Shown: positions 18,001 to 26,803, counted from the stretch's first letter. The stretch is DNA of 64,000 nucleotides from Candidatus Leptofilum proximum (GCA_016710325.1 JADJXK010000002.1:2232001-2296000), one strand, 5' to 3'. A program made the numbers and translations. The notes: generated by a model from the sequence alone, not told the origin.

Positions 18001-19060
18001 CGTCGATCTGCTGCACGATCCAAAACCCATTACACCCATCAAGCACAAAGAGCTGCTGGAGTGGGAAAAAGAAGCCCTGGGAGTCCATGTGTCCGAACAT
18101 CCATTGGAACGGCCGTTAGCCATGCTGCAACCCCACACCAACGCCAGCATCAGCGACATCGACAGTAACTGGAACGGCAAGCAGGTGCGCCTGGCCGGGA
18201 TGATCAGCACACTGCGCACCCTCACCACCAAGAAGGGCGATCCGATGGCCTTTGCCACCCTGGAAGATTTGGAAGGCAAGATCGACCTGGTCTTTTTCCC
18301 GCGCACCTGGCAAACCTGCCGGGGCGACGTGTCGGTGGACCAGGTGATGCTGGTCACCGGCAAAGTGCAGCTCAAGGGCGAAGACTTGAACCTCATCGTG
18401 GACCGGGTGGATACCAACGTGCAGATTGCCCAGGACGCCGACGCGACGCGCCAGCCTGCGGACACGGCCGTTCCCCCCCCACCCGCTGCCGCCAAACCAG
18501 TAAGCAGCGGTAATGGTCACAAGAACGGCAATGGCAGTGGTCACCGGCACTTGCCACCCCCGCCACCTGCCTTTGAAGAAGTCGATTTTGGCTCGGGCGC
18601 TGCGGCACCGGCAGCAGCCGTCCCCAGCACAGCGGCACCGGTCAGCGACCAATCACCCCCGCCGCCGCCCAACTTCGACGAGGATTCGGAAGCACGGCCA
18701 ATTGCCCAGCCAACGCGTGTAGAAACGGCCGTGCCGTCACCAAAGCCCAACGGCGATGTTCAGCCCACGCCTCCACCCGCTGAACCGCGCCAGCCGCTGG
18801 TCAGTCCCGCGCCGACGCGCCAGACCAACGGTATTCACAAAATGGTGGTGGTGGAAGTGCGCCCGGTGGGCAACTGGCAAGAAGCCTGCCGCCGCGCCCT
18901 GAACAAGGTCAACGAGTACGAGGGTGAAGACGGCCTGACAATTCTGATCAGTGGGCAGAATTTGAAGATGGAGTTTGGCAACGGCCGTACCCGCAGCTGC
19001 CCCGAACTCCTCGAATCCCTCCGCATCATCCCCGGCATCGCCAAAGTTTACAGCCAGTAA
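15038..19060 (+). CDS. dnaE: DNA polymerase III subunit alpha
   Basis: A replicative polymerase of about 1340 residues, starting at the ATG at 15038 (MCENHNQFVHLHCHSEFSLL). The PHP domain keeps its metal-binding HLHCHSE and TDHGAM motifs, so it may be an active exonuclease or phosphatase. The palm active site is PDIDLDYPDD (about residue 432). The beta-binding, HhH (GVARHASSHAAGV) and OB-fold (VRLAGMISTLRTLTT) domains follow. The usual DnaE ends near residue 1150. Here a Pro/Ala/Asn-rich linker of over 100 residues leads to an extra conserved-looking C-terminal domain (MVVVEVRPVGNWQEACRRAL to GIAKVYSQ). It stands alone on the + strand. Confidence 0.97.
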   Translation: MCENHNQFVHLHCHSEFSLLDGLSRVNDLVARAAELDQPAIALTDHGAMYGTMPFYRTAKAAGIKPIIGIETYLAQRTMVDKDPQLDKTRFHMLLLAENQTGYLNLLQIASASQLDGYYYKPRIDRAFMARHKDGLIATTGCMAAEIPRALGDRNPKLAKKLMGEYLDIFGKDRLFIELQEHSIPELTDINRQLIEMAAHFGLQNNFLATNDVHYTLASDADPHEVLLCIQTSSTVKDPKLTFSDKEYYVKSRDEMFHLFQRNGYQENLILNALSNSLRIVEMCDVSLDSKGYHLPDFEVPAGHDPHSYLRQLCERGLIWRYGADRAANDAELRARLDHELNIISRMGFETYFLIVWDLCEWAARSDEWWEQHQDPFPYDSYSEWKENDIWWNVRGSGAGSVVAYTLGITSIDPLVNGLIFERFLNPGRVSMPDIDLDYPDDVRHWMVAYSKRRYGSEKVAQIITFGTLGARAAIRDVGRAMDMPLEEVDVLARMVPAIPGKPVKIENVLDKDHEFYSSELEQKYKAETAVRELLDTARNLEGVARHASSHAAGVIISDRPLHEYVPLNKPTSGDEGLGGVDRVTQWPMEIVESIGLLKVDFLGLSTLTVMRRAARLIEERYGTVYTMDNIPYDEGHVGPDPTKQPEILFDMLGRGDVAGVFQVEGAGMRRLMMEMKPRRFDHIIAAISLYRPGPMENIPEYIRRMHSAIYDNKDVVEYHSPALEPILKDTYGILVYQEQIIRIASDLAGYEPGEADMIRKAVSKKKRDLMDKHRSQFTEGAMARGLSREVCEAIWGDIEFFARYGFNKAHAADYAKVTCQTAFLKAHYPVEYLTAMLSVERDNTEKVRRYFAEAKNLGIDVAPPDINTSGLDFTIEDGGKRPLIRFGLGAIKNAGAAALMTIIEEREANGPFKSLQDLCERVDLKRVGKRPLEYMAKARVFDAWGNPVQFMDALDRIVNFSSSEQAAAATGQMSLFGGGSTPALKVAVDLLHDPKPITPIKHKELLEWEKEALGVHVSEHPLERPLAMLQPHTNASISDIDSNWNGKQVRLAGMISTLRTLTTKKGDPMAFATLEDLEGKIDLVFFPRTWQTCRGDVSVDQVMLVTGKVQLKGEDLNLIVDRVDTNVQIAQDADATRQPADTAVPPPPAAAKPVSSGNGHKNGNGSGHRHLPPPPPAFEEVDFGSGAAAPAAAVPSTAAPVSDQSPPPPPNFDEDSEARPIAQPTRVETAVPSPKPNGDVQPTPPPAEPRQPLVSPAPTRQTNGIHKMVVVEVRPVGNWQEACRRALNKVNEYEGEDGLTILISGQNLKMEFGNGRTRSCPELLESLRIIPGIAKVYSQ

Positions 19061-19118
19061 AATAGCATAATGCAAACTCCAGCTTGATTTCCTATTTGCA
19101 TTGTGCTACTGTTTTGCA

Positions 19119-19376
19119 ATGTATCACGTCGCCTTTGTGAAGCAAGCTGAACGTAGCTTGCGCAAATTGCCCAAAAATATTATCAGTCGAATTCAGAATA
19201 AATTGGCCCTTATTGCCGAGGATCCGTACGGCCGTCACAACAATGTGACAAAGCTGAAAGACCGAGAGGAGTATCGTTTAAGGGTAGGCGATTGGCGCGT
19301 GATTTATGAAATTCATGACGGTGAATTAATTATTCTGGTCATCAAAATTGCGCCTAGAGGAAGTGCATACGAATGA
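19119..19376 (+). CDS. RelE/ParE-superfamily toxin
   Basis: An 85-residue protein starting at MYHVAFVKQAERSLRKLP. It has the compact RelE fold pattern: basic N-terminal helices, then KLKDREEYRLRVGDWRVIYEI and a final ILVIKIAPRG strand. Such toxins cleave mRNA at the ribosome. Its stop overlaps the start of the next gene as ATGA, the usual toxin-antitoxin coupling with the toxin first. Confidence 0.9.
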   Translation: MYHVAFVKQAERSLRKLPKNIISRIQNKLALIAEDPYGRHNNVTKLKDREEYRLRVGDWRVIYEIHDGELIILVIKIAPRGSAYE

Positions 19377-19774
19377 ATAAAGTACAACTAATTCTAAAAG
19401 AAGGTCGGCCTGAATATGCGGTAATTCCTTATGAGCTGTATGAGCAGTTGGTTGAAGATTCCGAAACGTTGCAAGACATTCGTGATATTGACGAGATCAA
19501 AGCCCGCATTGAACGTGGTGAGGAAGAACTCATTCCGGCTCATGTGCCGTATGCCATTTTGGATGGCGAAAATCCGGTAAAGGTGTGGCGAGAATATCGC
19601 GGTCTGACGCAGCAAGCGTTGGCTGAGGCAGCGGGCATCAGTGCCGCCTATCTTTCCCAAATTGAAACAGGGAAGCGCAAGGGAAAAACGGCCGTTCTCC
19701 AATCCCTCGCCCGCGCCATGAACCTGGACCTGGACGACGTGGTCTACAATCCCCCACCCGATGAGGAGATGTAA
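19373..19774 (+). CDS. Antitoxin with Xre-type helix-turn-helix
   Basis: A 133-residue protein. The N-terminal 60 residues (VQLILKEGRPEYAVIPYELYEQLVEDSETL) resemble a Phd/YefM-type antitoxin segment. The C-terminal half is a clear Xre helix-turn-helix (EYRGLTQQALAEAAGISAAY then LSQIETGKRKGK). It should neutralise the RelE-like toxin encoded directly upstream and autoregulate the pair. The stop codon TAA forms the first bases of the repeat that follows. Confidence 0.9.
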   Translation: MNKVQLILKEGRPEYAVIPYELYEQLVEDSETLQDIRDIDEIKARIERGEEELIPAHVPYAILDGENPVKVWREYRGLTQQALAEAAGISAAYLSQIETGKRKGKTAVLQSLARAMNLDLDDVVYNPPPDEEM

Positions 19775-19827
19775 TTGAGTAATTGAGTAATTATGTCAAT
19801 TACTTAATTACCCAGTTACCGAATTAC
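19772..19827. repeat. Inverted TAATTGAGT word repeat shared by two convergent genes
   Basis: GTAATTGAGTAATTGAGTAA on the left faces AATTACTTAATTACCCAGTT on the right. The left arm contains the antitoxin stop; the right arm encodes the last six residues (GNSVTG) and stop of the convergent STAND gene. Confidence 0.8.
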
Positions 19828-22291
19828 CTTCCAACCCCGCCAGCCACTCCTTCACCTCTTGCACTTTAGCATGACCTATTGCCGTGAACGTGTCCAGGCT
19901 TTCACGGCCGTATTCCTGCGCATTTTCCAGATCACCCCGAGCGGCCGTTTCCCGCGCCAGGCCGTACAATGCCACCGCCACCAGCTCCTGGCTTTGCAAA
20001 ATGCGGGCCAATCGGAATAATTCCTGGAACGTTTGGTGGGCCACGGCCGTTTCCCCCGCTTGAATCTGGTACTCGCCCCACTCGCTCAGCACCCGCGCCA
20101 CCTGCCAGCGATGGCCGATGTCCTGCGCCAGCGTCAGCGCCTCCTGCCAGTAAGCCGCCGCCTGCTCCGGCAGCTTTTGCACCACGGCCACGTCGGCCAG
20201 CATGCGCAGCAGCAAAATCACCCGCTCCTGCTGCCCCACCTGCCGCGCCAGCGCCAGCGACTGCTCAAAGTAGCGGCGCGCCTCGTCCAAATTGCCCTGC
20301 TCCTGGGCCAACACGCCCAATCCCCAGAGCATGCCACCCTGCCCCTTGGCGTCCGGCGCTTCCTCATCCAGCATCTCGATGAGCGCCAGCCCTTCCTCGT
20401 AAAACGCCTCGGCGCGAGCAAAGTCACCTCGCATATATGCCTGCACACCCAAACCGCGCAAAAAATTGCTCACAATGCCGCCGTGCCCTAGCGATTTGGC
20501 CAGTTCCAGCCCTTCTTTGTAATAGGCATCGGCCAACACGTAGTCGCCACGGCGCGCTGCCAGCACACCCAGCGCCCGCAGCAGGTGGCTCAATTCCTCT
20601 TCCGCTTCCAGCGTGCGCGCCAGCTGCAGAGCCATCTCAAACTGGGCCTCGGCCTCGATGTATTCGCCCTGCCGCTGGGCCAGCCGCCCGCGATAATGAT
20701 GCAGCCGCATCTGTATAACAGGCTCCTCAGCCTGCTGTTCAGCCACGCGCGCCAAATACTTACCGGCCAGGTCATAAAGCCCTTTCGCTTCCCAGAAGTG
20801 ATAAACCGCCAGCACCCCGGCGACAAAATCGGCCGTCTGGCCTATTTGTTGCGCCATTTCCAGCGCCGTCAGCAAGTTTTTCTGCTCCAGGTCCAGGTCG
20901 GCAAAGTTGTGGCTATGCGTTCGGGAATAGTTTACATAATAACGAATGAAACGTTGGGTGACGGCCGTATCTTCCCCCAACTGCTGCCCGGCATAATCGC
21001 GCAGCAGCAGGTGCAGCCGGTACCGGTTCGGCTGGCCAGCGCGCGCCGCCCGCCCCGCCTGCACCAGCGAGAGGGCATACAGCCGTCGAAGGTGATCCTG
21101 GGCCACATCCCGCGGCACGTCGGCCACGGCCGCGGCCGCTTCGCTGCTAAAATCGTCGCCGTCAAACACGCTCAACGCCGCAAAAAAGCGCTGCTGCTCC
21201 GGTTCCAGGTGCTGGAAACTGGTGTTAAACGACAGCCGCACGCTTTGATCTTCGCTTTCCAGCTCCGCCAGACGGCGCCGCTCCTGCCGCACCCGCTGCA
21301 CAAATTCGGCCGTGGACCAGCCCGGTTCGTAGGCCAGCCGTCCGGCGGCAATAGCCACAGCCAGCGGCAAATGCCCCAGCAAACTGGCCAGTTCGAGGAA
21401 CAAAGGCCGTTCCGCCTCCACTCTTTCTTCCCCCAACACCTCGGCAAACAAGGCTAACGATTCTTCGCCATCGCTGGCAAACGGCCCCAGAACCAGGCGC
21501 GTCGCGCCGCGCGTTACTGCCAGGTCATGCCGCCGCGTGGTGATGAGCACGGCGCAGGAACCCGTCGGCGGCAGCAGGGGTTTTACCTGCTCGCTGCTCT
21601 GCGCGTTGTCCAGCACCAGCAGTGCCCGCTTGTCGGCCAACAGCTCGCGCACAATGCGGCTGCGGCTGCCCAGGTCGCCATACTGCCGCACGTCCAGCCC
21701 ATAGGCGCTGGCAAAGGTGCTCAAAATCGACATCGTGTCGGAGATATCCACCCTGGCCCACAGCACCCCGTCGGGGAAAAAGGTGCGCAGCTGGTAGGCC
21801 AGGTGCGCCGCCAGCGCCGTTTTGCCCACGCCGCCCATGCCCTGGATGCTGTAAATGGCGGCATGTTCGCCCGCCAGCAGCACTTCTTTAAGCTGTTCCA
21901 GCTCTGCTTCACGCCCCACAAAGTACGGCAGGTGGGCCATAGCCTGGAACGGGGGGGCGTTTTCCAGGGTAGTTACGGCCGTTCCCGCCCAATGAGCAAT
22001 CAAGCGCGACAGCGTCTCATCCGGCATCTGCTGCAAATCGCGCCGCAGCTCGGCAATGGTGGGATGCCCGGCGGATTGCAGTAGCTGCGAGGCTTCGGTT
22101 TCGGTGAGGTGGAGAACGGCCGTTAACCGCACCAAATCATTTAACGTCCGCGGCCGTCGCACCCGCCCTTCCATCCAATTCACAATCGTCGGCTTGGGCA
22201 CGCCAGACAGCTTCTCCAGCTGTCCCGGCGTATAGCCGGATCGCTTAATAAACTGTGTCAATAAATCGGCCAGTTGAAATGGATTTCCCAC
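19808..22291 (-). CDS. STAND regulator: helix-turn-helix, NB-ARC ATPase and TPR repeats
   Basis: An 827-residue protein. Residues 1-75 form a Cro/C1-like helix-turn-helix (YTPGQLEKLSGVPKPTIVNW). The NB-ARC module has the P-loop GMGGVGKT (151-158), Walker B-like RALLVLDNAQ and the sensor CAVLITTRR. The second half is a run of tetratricopeptides (LLRALGVLAARRGDYVLADA and similar). This is the architecture of signal-sensing STAND transcription regulators. It is divergent from the peptide permease genes and may control them (inference). Seven ACGGCCGT-encoded TAV or RP sites are spread through it. Confidence 0.9.
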   Translation of the reverse strand: MGNPFQLADLLTQFIKRSGYTPGQLEKLSGVPKPTIVNWMEGRVRRPRTLNDLVRLTAVLHLTETEASQLLQSAGHPTIAELRRDLQQMPDETLSRLIAHWAGTAVTTLENAPPFQAMAHLPYFVGREAELEQLKEVLLAGEHAAIYSIQGMGGVGKTALAAHLAYQLRTFFPDGVLWARVDISDTMSILSTFASAYGLDVRQYGDLGSRSRIVRELLADKRALLVLDNAQSSEQVKPLLPPTGSCAVLITTRRHDLAVTRGATRLVLGPFASDGEESLALFAEVLGEERVEAERPLFLELASLLGHLPLAVAIAAGRLAYEPGWSTAEFVQRVRQERRRLAELESEDQSVRLSFNTSFQHLEPEQQRFFAALSVFDGDDFSSEAAAAVADVPRDVAQDHLRRLYALSLVQAGRAARAGQPNRYRLHLLLRDYAGQQLGEDTAVTQRFIRYYVNYSRTHSHNFADLDLEQKNLLTALEMAQQIGQTADFVAGVLAVYHFWEAKGLYDLAGKYLARVAEQQAEEPVIQMRLHHYRGRLAQRQGEYIEAEAQFEMALQLARTLEAEEELSHLLRALGVLAARRGDYVLADAYYKEGLELAKSLGHGGIVSNFLRGLGVQAYMRGDFARAEAFYEEGLALIEMLDEEAPDAKGQGGMLWGLGVLAQEQGNLDEARRYFEQSLALARQVGQQERVILLLRMLADVAVVQKLPEQAAAYWQEALTLAQDIGHRWQVARVLSEWGEYQIQAGETAVAHQTFQELFRLARILQSQELVAVALYGLARETAARGDLENAQEYGRESLDTFTAIGHAKVQEVKEWLAGLEGNSVTG

Positions 22292-22368
22292 GATAAACCT
22301 CTTGCCTGCCGGGTCTGATTCCTCTGCATCTTACCAAATTAATACGATTGAAACAGTACAAAAAAGGA

Positions 22369-22387
22369 TTTGATACGGATTTGATGC
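22369..22387 (+). promoter_or_regulatory. Direct-repeat operator upstream of the first OppB-type permease
   Basis: TTTGATAC (22369) and TTTGATGC (22380) are direct repeats 11 bases apart, one helical turn. A TAAACT -10-like box lies about 45 bases downstream with no clear -35, as expected for an activator-dependent promoter. The same layout occurs at 23732-23750. Confidence 0.45.
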
Positions 22388-22488
22388 AGAGCATGAGCAG
22401 TTCTTTGCCCGGCCATTCTCTAAACTAGCTTCATCCCAACCGCTTCCCAATCCAGATCAATTCTCAGAGCCCAAGGTGGAGGAACAGC

Positions 22489-23676
22489 ATGACCAATTAT
22501 TTAATCAGACGCAGCTTCCAAATGGTGTTCGTTGTAATTCTGGCTTCGATAGCCGTTTACGGGCTGCTGAATGCGGTGCCGGGCGGACCGCTCTCCGGCC
22601 TCGGCTTGACCGCCGACAACAAACAGCGGCTCACCGAAGCGGATAAAGCCCGGCTGGCGGCCAGCCTGGGTCTTAACAAACCAGTCTATCTCCGGTACAT
22701 CACCTGGATGACAGGCGAGGATTGGCTGGATGAAGTAGGCAGCGCCATTGGTAATCCCGGCCCAGCTGAAAGATTATTTGAAACCGGCACCTGGCATGAC
22801 TACCAATCCCCGACCTGCCAGGACGCGGGCGGTACCAACCAGGATGCTGATCCTACACGGCCGTTACCCTGTCGCGGCGGGGTCATTCGCTGGGACTGGG
22901 GACAATCCTGGTCTTTGGCCAAAGGCCAACCCGTATCGGTTATCATCGGCAGCCGGGTATCTAACACGCTGATTCTCATGACCACTGTCACCATCATCTC
23001 ACTGCTCATCGCCCTGCCGATTGGCATTTTTTCGGCCGTACGGCAGTATTCCAAGGCAGACTACACCGTCACCACCTTCAGCTTCTTCGGCATCTCCATG
23101 CCCAGCTTCTGGTTTGGCCTGCTCCTCATTATTTTGTTTGGCATCAAGTTTCAAGATTGGGGACTGCCTTTCTTCCCCACCGGCGATGTCTTCACCACCC
23201 GAGTCATCTCCGGCAGCATCCAGGACGTGCTGAGCATCCAACCCTACTCCGCAGCCGACCGAATTGTGCATTTGATTTTACCCGTCACCGTTTTAACCCT
23301 CCTTTATCTGGCCAACTGGAGCCGCTTCATGCGGGCCTCCATGCTGGAAGTGCTGCGCCAGGATTACGTCCGCACTGCTCGCTCCAAGGGGCTGCATGAA
23401 AAACTTGTCATCATAAAACACGGGGCACGCAATGCGTTAATCCCGCTCATCACCGTCGTTGTTGGCCAGATACCGGGCATTTTCAGCGGCGCGATTATCA
23501 CCGAGACAATCTTCAACTACCCCGGCATGGGGCGGCTGCTTGTGACGGCGCTTAATCAAGATGACTGGAATATTGTGATGGCTATATTGTTTATTACGGC
23601 CGTTCTGGTTGTTCTGGCCACCCTCATTGGCGATGTGCTTTACACTATCGTCGATCCTCGTATTCGCTTTGATTAA
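22489..23676 (+). CDS. ABC transporter permease, OppB/DppB type, copy 1
   Basis: A 395-residue inner-membrane protein with six predicted helices. It begins with the OppB signature (YLIRRSFQMVFVVILASIAV, NAVPGGPLSG) and has the coupling EAA-like loop (RTARSKGLHEKLVIIKHGAR) and GAIITETIFNYPGMG. An unusually long external loop between helices 1 and 2 carries a conserved cysteine pair (SPTCQDAGGTN and PCRGG). It should form a heterodimer with the OppC-type permease and import peptides or similar solutes. No binding protein or ATPase is nearby. GGAGG precedes the ATG. Confidence 0.93.
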   Translation: MTNYLIRRSFQMVFVVILASIAVYGLLNAVPGGPLSGLGLTADNKQRLTEADKARLAASLGLNKPVYLRYITWMTGEDWLDEVGSAIGNPGPAERLFETGTWHDYQSPTCQDAGGTNQDADPTRPLPCRGGVIRWDWGQSWSLAKGQPVSVIIGSRVSNTLILMTTVTIISLLIALPIGIFSAVRQYSKADYTVTTFSFFGISMPSFWFGLLLIILFGIKFQDWGLPFFPTGDVFTTRVISGSIQDVLSIQPYSAADRIVHLILPVTVLTLLYLANWSRFMRASMLEVLRQDYVRTARSKGLHEKLVIIKHGARNALIPLITVVVGQIPGIFSGAIITETIFNYPGMGRLLVTALNQDDWNIVMAILFITAVLVVLATLIGDVLYTIVDPRIRFD

Positions 23677-23731
23677 CAAACCATCACCTAAACTGAACAA
23701 AAAGCTGGCAAAAATGAAACTGTCAAAGCAG

Positions 23732-23750
23732 TTTGATACGATTTTGATAC
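23732..23750 (+). promoter_or_regulatory. Direct-repeat operator upstream of the second OppB-type permease
   Basis: Two TTTGATAC copies start at 23732 and 23743, 11 bases apart, followed by a conserved GCAGTTCTTT and a TACACT -10-like box. It matches the element at 22369-22387 and was probably duplicated with the gene. Confidence 0.45.
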
Positions 23751-23852
23751 AGATCGTCGGCAGTTCTTTCTGGGATATTCCCCTACACTGGTAAAAGTCG
23801 GAAAAGCTAAATTTTCAACTGGCTATTTAAATTAGAGAGAAGGAGCGTTGAA

Positions 23853-25040
23853 ATGACAAATTACTTAATTCGGCGTGGATTTCAGATGGTGCTGGTGGTG
23901 ATTCTGGCGACGATCACCATCTACCTGCTGCTCAACGCCGTGCCGGGCGGGCCGCTGTCAGGACTGAACCTGGCGGCCGACGCCAAGCAGCGGCTGAGCC
24001 AGGAAGACATCGCTCGGCTGGAAGCCACCCTGGGTCTGAACAAACCCACCTACCTGGCTTACCTCACCTGGCTGGCCGGTGAGGACTGGCTCGACGAAGT
24101 CGGCGCCGCCCTGGGCAACCCCGGTCCACAAGAAAAGCTGTTCGAGACCGGCACCTGGCGCGACTACCAGTCGCCCACCTGCCAGAACGCGGGCGGCACC
24201 AACGAAGGGGCCGACCCCACCCGCATCGCCCCCTGCCGCGGCGGCGTGCTGCGCTGGGATTGGGGCCAGTCCTGGTCCCTGGCCCGCGGCCAGACCGTCA
24301 CCTCCGTCATCGGCAGCCGGGTCACCAACACCCTGGTCCTGATGACCACCGTCACCGTCATTTCCCTGCTGATTGCCCTGCCGATTGGGATCATTTCGGC
24401 CGTGCGGCAGTACTCCCGCCTGGACTACGCCGTCACCACCTTCAGCTTCTTCGGCATCTCCATGCCCGTCTTCTGGTTTGGCCTGCTCACCATCATCCTG
24501 TTTGGCGTGCAGTTCCAAAGGTGGGGGCTGCCCTTCTTCCCCACCGGTGACGTCTTCACCACGCGGGTCATCGCGGGTAGCATCCAGGACGTGCTGGGCA
24601 TCCAGCCCTACTCCCTGGCCGACCGCATCGTCCACCTGATACTGCCGGTGAGCGTGCTGACCCTGCTCTACCTGGCGGGCTGGAGCCGCTTCATGCGCTC
24701 CTCGATGCTGGAAGTGCTGCGGCAAGACTACGTGCGCACCGCCCGCTCCAAGGGACTGCGCGAACGCATGGTCATCCTCAAGCACGCCGCCCGCAACGCC
24801 CTGATACCCCTCATCACCATCGTGGTGTTCCAGATACCGGGCATCTTCAGTGGGGCGATTATCACCGAGACGATCTTCAACTACCCTGGCATGGGGCGGC
24901 TGTTCATCGACTCGCTCAACCGGGACGACTGGCCGATTGTGATGGCCCTGCTGTTCATCACCGCCATCCTGGTTGTGATTGCCACCCTGATTGGCGACAT
25001 TCTCTACACGATTGTTGACCCACGCATCCGGTTTGACTAA
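23853..25040 (+). CDS. ABC transporter permease, OppB/DppB type, copy 2
   Basis: A 395-residue paralogue of the preceding gene, the same length and colinear throughout, including the long external loop with SPTCQNAGGTN and PCRGG. Differences are mostly synonymous or conservative; this copy is richer in GC. The two ACGGCCGT sites of copy 1 are absent here (TRIAPCRG in place of TRPLPCRG, and ITAILVV from different codons). Having two OppB-type subunits with one OppC-type subunit suggests alternative partners or a recent tandem duplication. Confidence 0.93.
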   Translation: MTNYLIRRGFQMVLVVILATITIYLLLNAVPGGPLSGLNLAADAKQRLSQEDIARLEATLGLNKPTYLAYLTWLAGEDWLDEVGAALGNPGPQEKLFETGTWRDYQSPTCQNAGGTNEGADPTRIAPCRGGVLRWDWGQSWSLARGQTVTSVIGSRVTNTLVLMTTVTVISLLIALPIGIISAVRQYSRLDYAVTTFSFFGISMPVFWFGLLTIILFGVQFQRWGLPFFPTGDVFTTRVIAGSIQDVLGIQPYSLADRIVHLILPVSVLTLLYLAGWSRFMRSSMLEVLRQDYVRTARSKGLRERMVILKHAARNALIPLITIVVFQIPGIFSGAIITETIFNYPGMGRLFIDSLNRDDWPIVMALLFITAILVVIATLIGDILYTIVDPRIRFD

Positions 25041-25042
25041 AT

Positions 25043-25128
25043 AGCGGCTGGTGGTTGGTGGCTGGTAACATAATCCGGCGCACAAGGCGCCAGCAAACCA
25101 GCCACCAGCAAACTAACAAACTAGCCAC
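25043..25128. repeat. Inverted CTGGTGGTTGGTGG word repeat
   Basis: GGCTGGTGGTTGGTGGCTGG faces CCAGCAAACCAGCCACCAGC and related words, with a CGCACAAGGCGCC core. It fills the gap between the two permease genes. A related unit occurs at 63330-63382. Confidence 0.7.
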
Positions 25129-25145
25129 TCTTGAAGGAGAGAACA

Positions 25146-26122
25146 ATGAGCGTAGCCGAAATTGATGTGGATGCTCTGCAAGCCGAAGCGCTGATCACAT
25201 CTAAACCCGAACATATTATGATGACCTACTGGAAGCGGCTGCGGCGGCACCGTCTGGCCACCGCCAGCCTGGTTATCCTGGGGCTTATCATCGCCTTTGT
25301 GGTGATTGGCCCGACGGTCATGTCACGCATGACCTACTACAACGTGTCGCGTGGTGAAGAGATGACCTACACTCGGGACACCCAGGACCTGGCATCGCGC
25401 AACTCAGCGCCGTCGGCGGAGCATCCGCTGGGCACCGATGAATTGGGCCGGGATGTGCTGTACCGGCTGATGGTGGCCGGGCAGCTCTCATTAACAATTG
25501 CCTTTTCGGTCACCCTGATTGCCGAGGTGTTTGGCATGTTCATGGGGGCGGTGTCGGGCTACTTTGGCAAGTGGATAGACAACGTCATCCAGCGGGTGGT
25601 GGAGTTCATCATCATTCTGCCCTCGCTGCCGCTGCTGCTGGTGTTGTCGTCCATTCTGCGCGATTTGCGCATCTCGTTTCTGCCGCCGGAGTGGAGCCAG
25701 GCGTTTGTGATTATCGTCATTCTGGCCGGGTTGGGCTGGACGGGAGCCTGCCGGTTGGCCCGGGCATCGGTGTTGAGCCTGCGCAACCAGGAGTTCACCG
25801 AGGCGGCGCGGGCCTTGGGCATGGGCGACCTGCAGATTATTCTGCGGCACATGATGCCCAATGCCATCCCCCGATTATTGTGAATGCGACGCTGGGGTTG
25901 GGCGGGGTGATTCTGGTGGAATCTGCCTTGAGCTTCCTGGGGTTTGGTATTCAGCAGCCGGTGGCCACCTGGGGCAACATGCTGCAGAATGTGCAGAAGG
26001 ACATGTTCACAGCGCCGTGGAAGGCGTTGTATCCGGGGTTGTTGATTTTCATCACGGTCTTGGCGGTGAACTATCTGGGGGATGGTTTGCGCGATGCCCT
26101 TGACCCCAGACTGAAATTGTAG
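25146..26122 (+). pseudogene. ABC transporter permease, OppC/DppC type, frameshifted
   Basis: Read as one gene, the product is about 325 residues. The first frame (ATG at 25146 with GGAG upstream) covers the OppC N-terminus (HRLATASLVILGLIIAFVV), the HPLGTDELGRDVLYRLM signature and the EAA loop (RNQEFTEAARALGMGDLQII). It then stops after MMPNAIPRLL. The other frame continues exactly as expected: PIIVNATLGLGGVILVESAL, then SFLGFGIQQPVATWGNML and the C-terminal NYLGDGLRDALDPRLKL. The break lies at a run of five C at about 25867-25871; one extra C would restore the frame. It could be a sequencing error or a genuine loss. Confidence 0.85.
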
Positions 26123-26239
26123 TCAACTCAGTCTAACCAATTGTGCCAATCACATTCATAAGCATGGCATTCTGGCCCTTTGCCAGCCAGGTTGCCATGC
26201 TTTCTTTTCTCGCTTCGAAGGATAGTAAAGTGTGTTGTC

Positions 26240-26782
26240 ATGTATGAGTTAAAACATCCCAAGCAGATCCGTATTCTTGAACCGTTTATCTTTTTTGTTG
26301 TGGCCATTTTGGTCATTGTGTATGCCATTTCGGCGCTGAACACAGGTGATTGGCTGTGGTTTATGGGCGGAACTGTGGATGCTACCCCGGATCGCATTGT
26401 GATTTGGGACCACGGCCAGAAAATTGTGCTTCAGCCGGGCCACGAGGATTTTAATGAGCTGGCTACGGCCGTTCACGAATCGCTCCATGATTTCAGCAAC
26501 ACCGATATCATCAGCCTGGGATTTGGCGAAGACACGCTAACTTACTATGAATCGGATGGGGTGATGCTGGAGCTGTTCTACAACAATCCTGTGCCTTACC
26601 GGGCCAGCTTCCGCGTGGGAAAGCCTACCCAAATGCTGGTACCTATCGAGGGGCGCCATGCCGGCAATGATTACTTCTTCCGGGGCGACCAGGGCACCTG
26701 GTGGTTTGGCGCCATGCGCATGGCCGATCCAGAGCCACTGTATACGGCGTTAAGCGATTTGGGGTATTGGCAGCCAAATTAA
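26240..26782 (+). CDS. Membrane-anchored hypothetical protein
   Basis: A 180-residue protein starting at MYELKHPKQIRILEPFIFFV; the earlier start in the frame has no support. One membrane helix (about residues 14-32) is followed by an extracytoplasmic domain with WDHGQKIVLQPGHEDFNELA and a C-terminal GTWWFGAMRMADPEPLYTAL. I do not recognise the family. It follows the permease genes by about 120 bases but need not be co-transcribed. Confidence 0.6.
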   Translation: MYELKHPKQIRILEPFIFFVVAILVIVYAISALNTGDWLWFMGGTVDATPDRIVIWDHGQKIVLQPGHEDFNELATAVHESLHDFSNTDIISLGFGEDTLTYYESDGVMLELFYNNPVPYRASFRVGKPTQMLVPIEGRHAGNDYFFRGDQGTWWFGAMRMADPEPLYTALSDLGYWQPN

Positions 26783-26803
26783 TGTCACCATTTTGACACC
26801 CTA

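Noticed and set aside
19772..19827. CRISPR-like or riboswitch element
   Set aside because: The word arrays are inverted and have no unique spacers; they match gene-end arrays elsewhere in the window.
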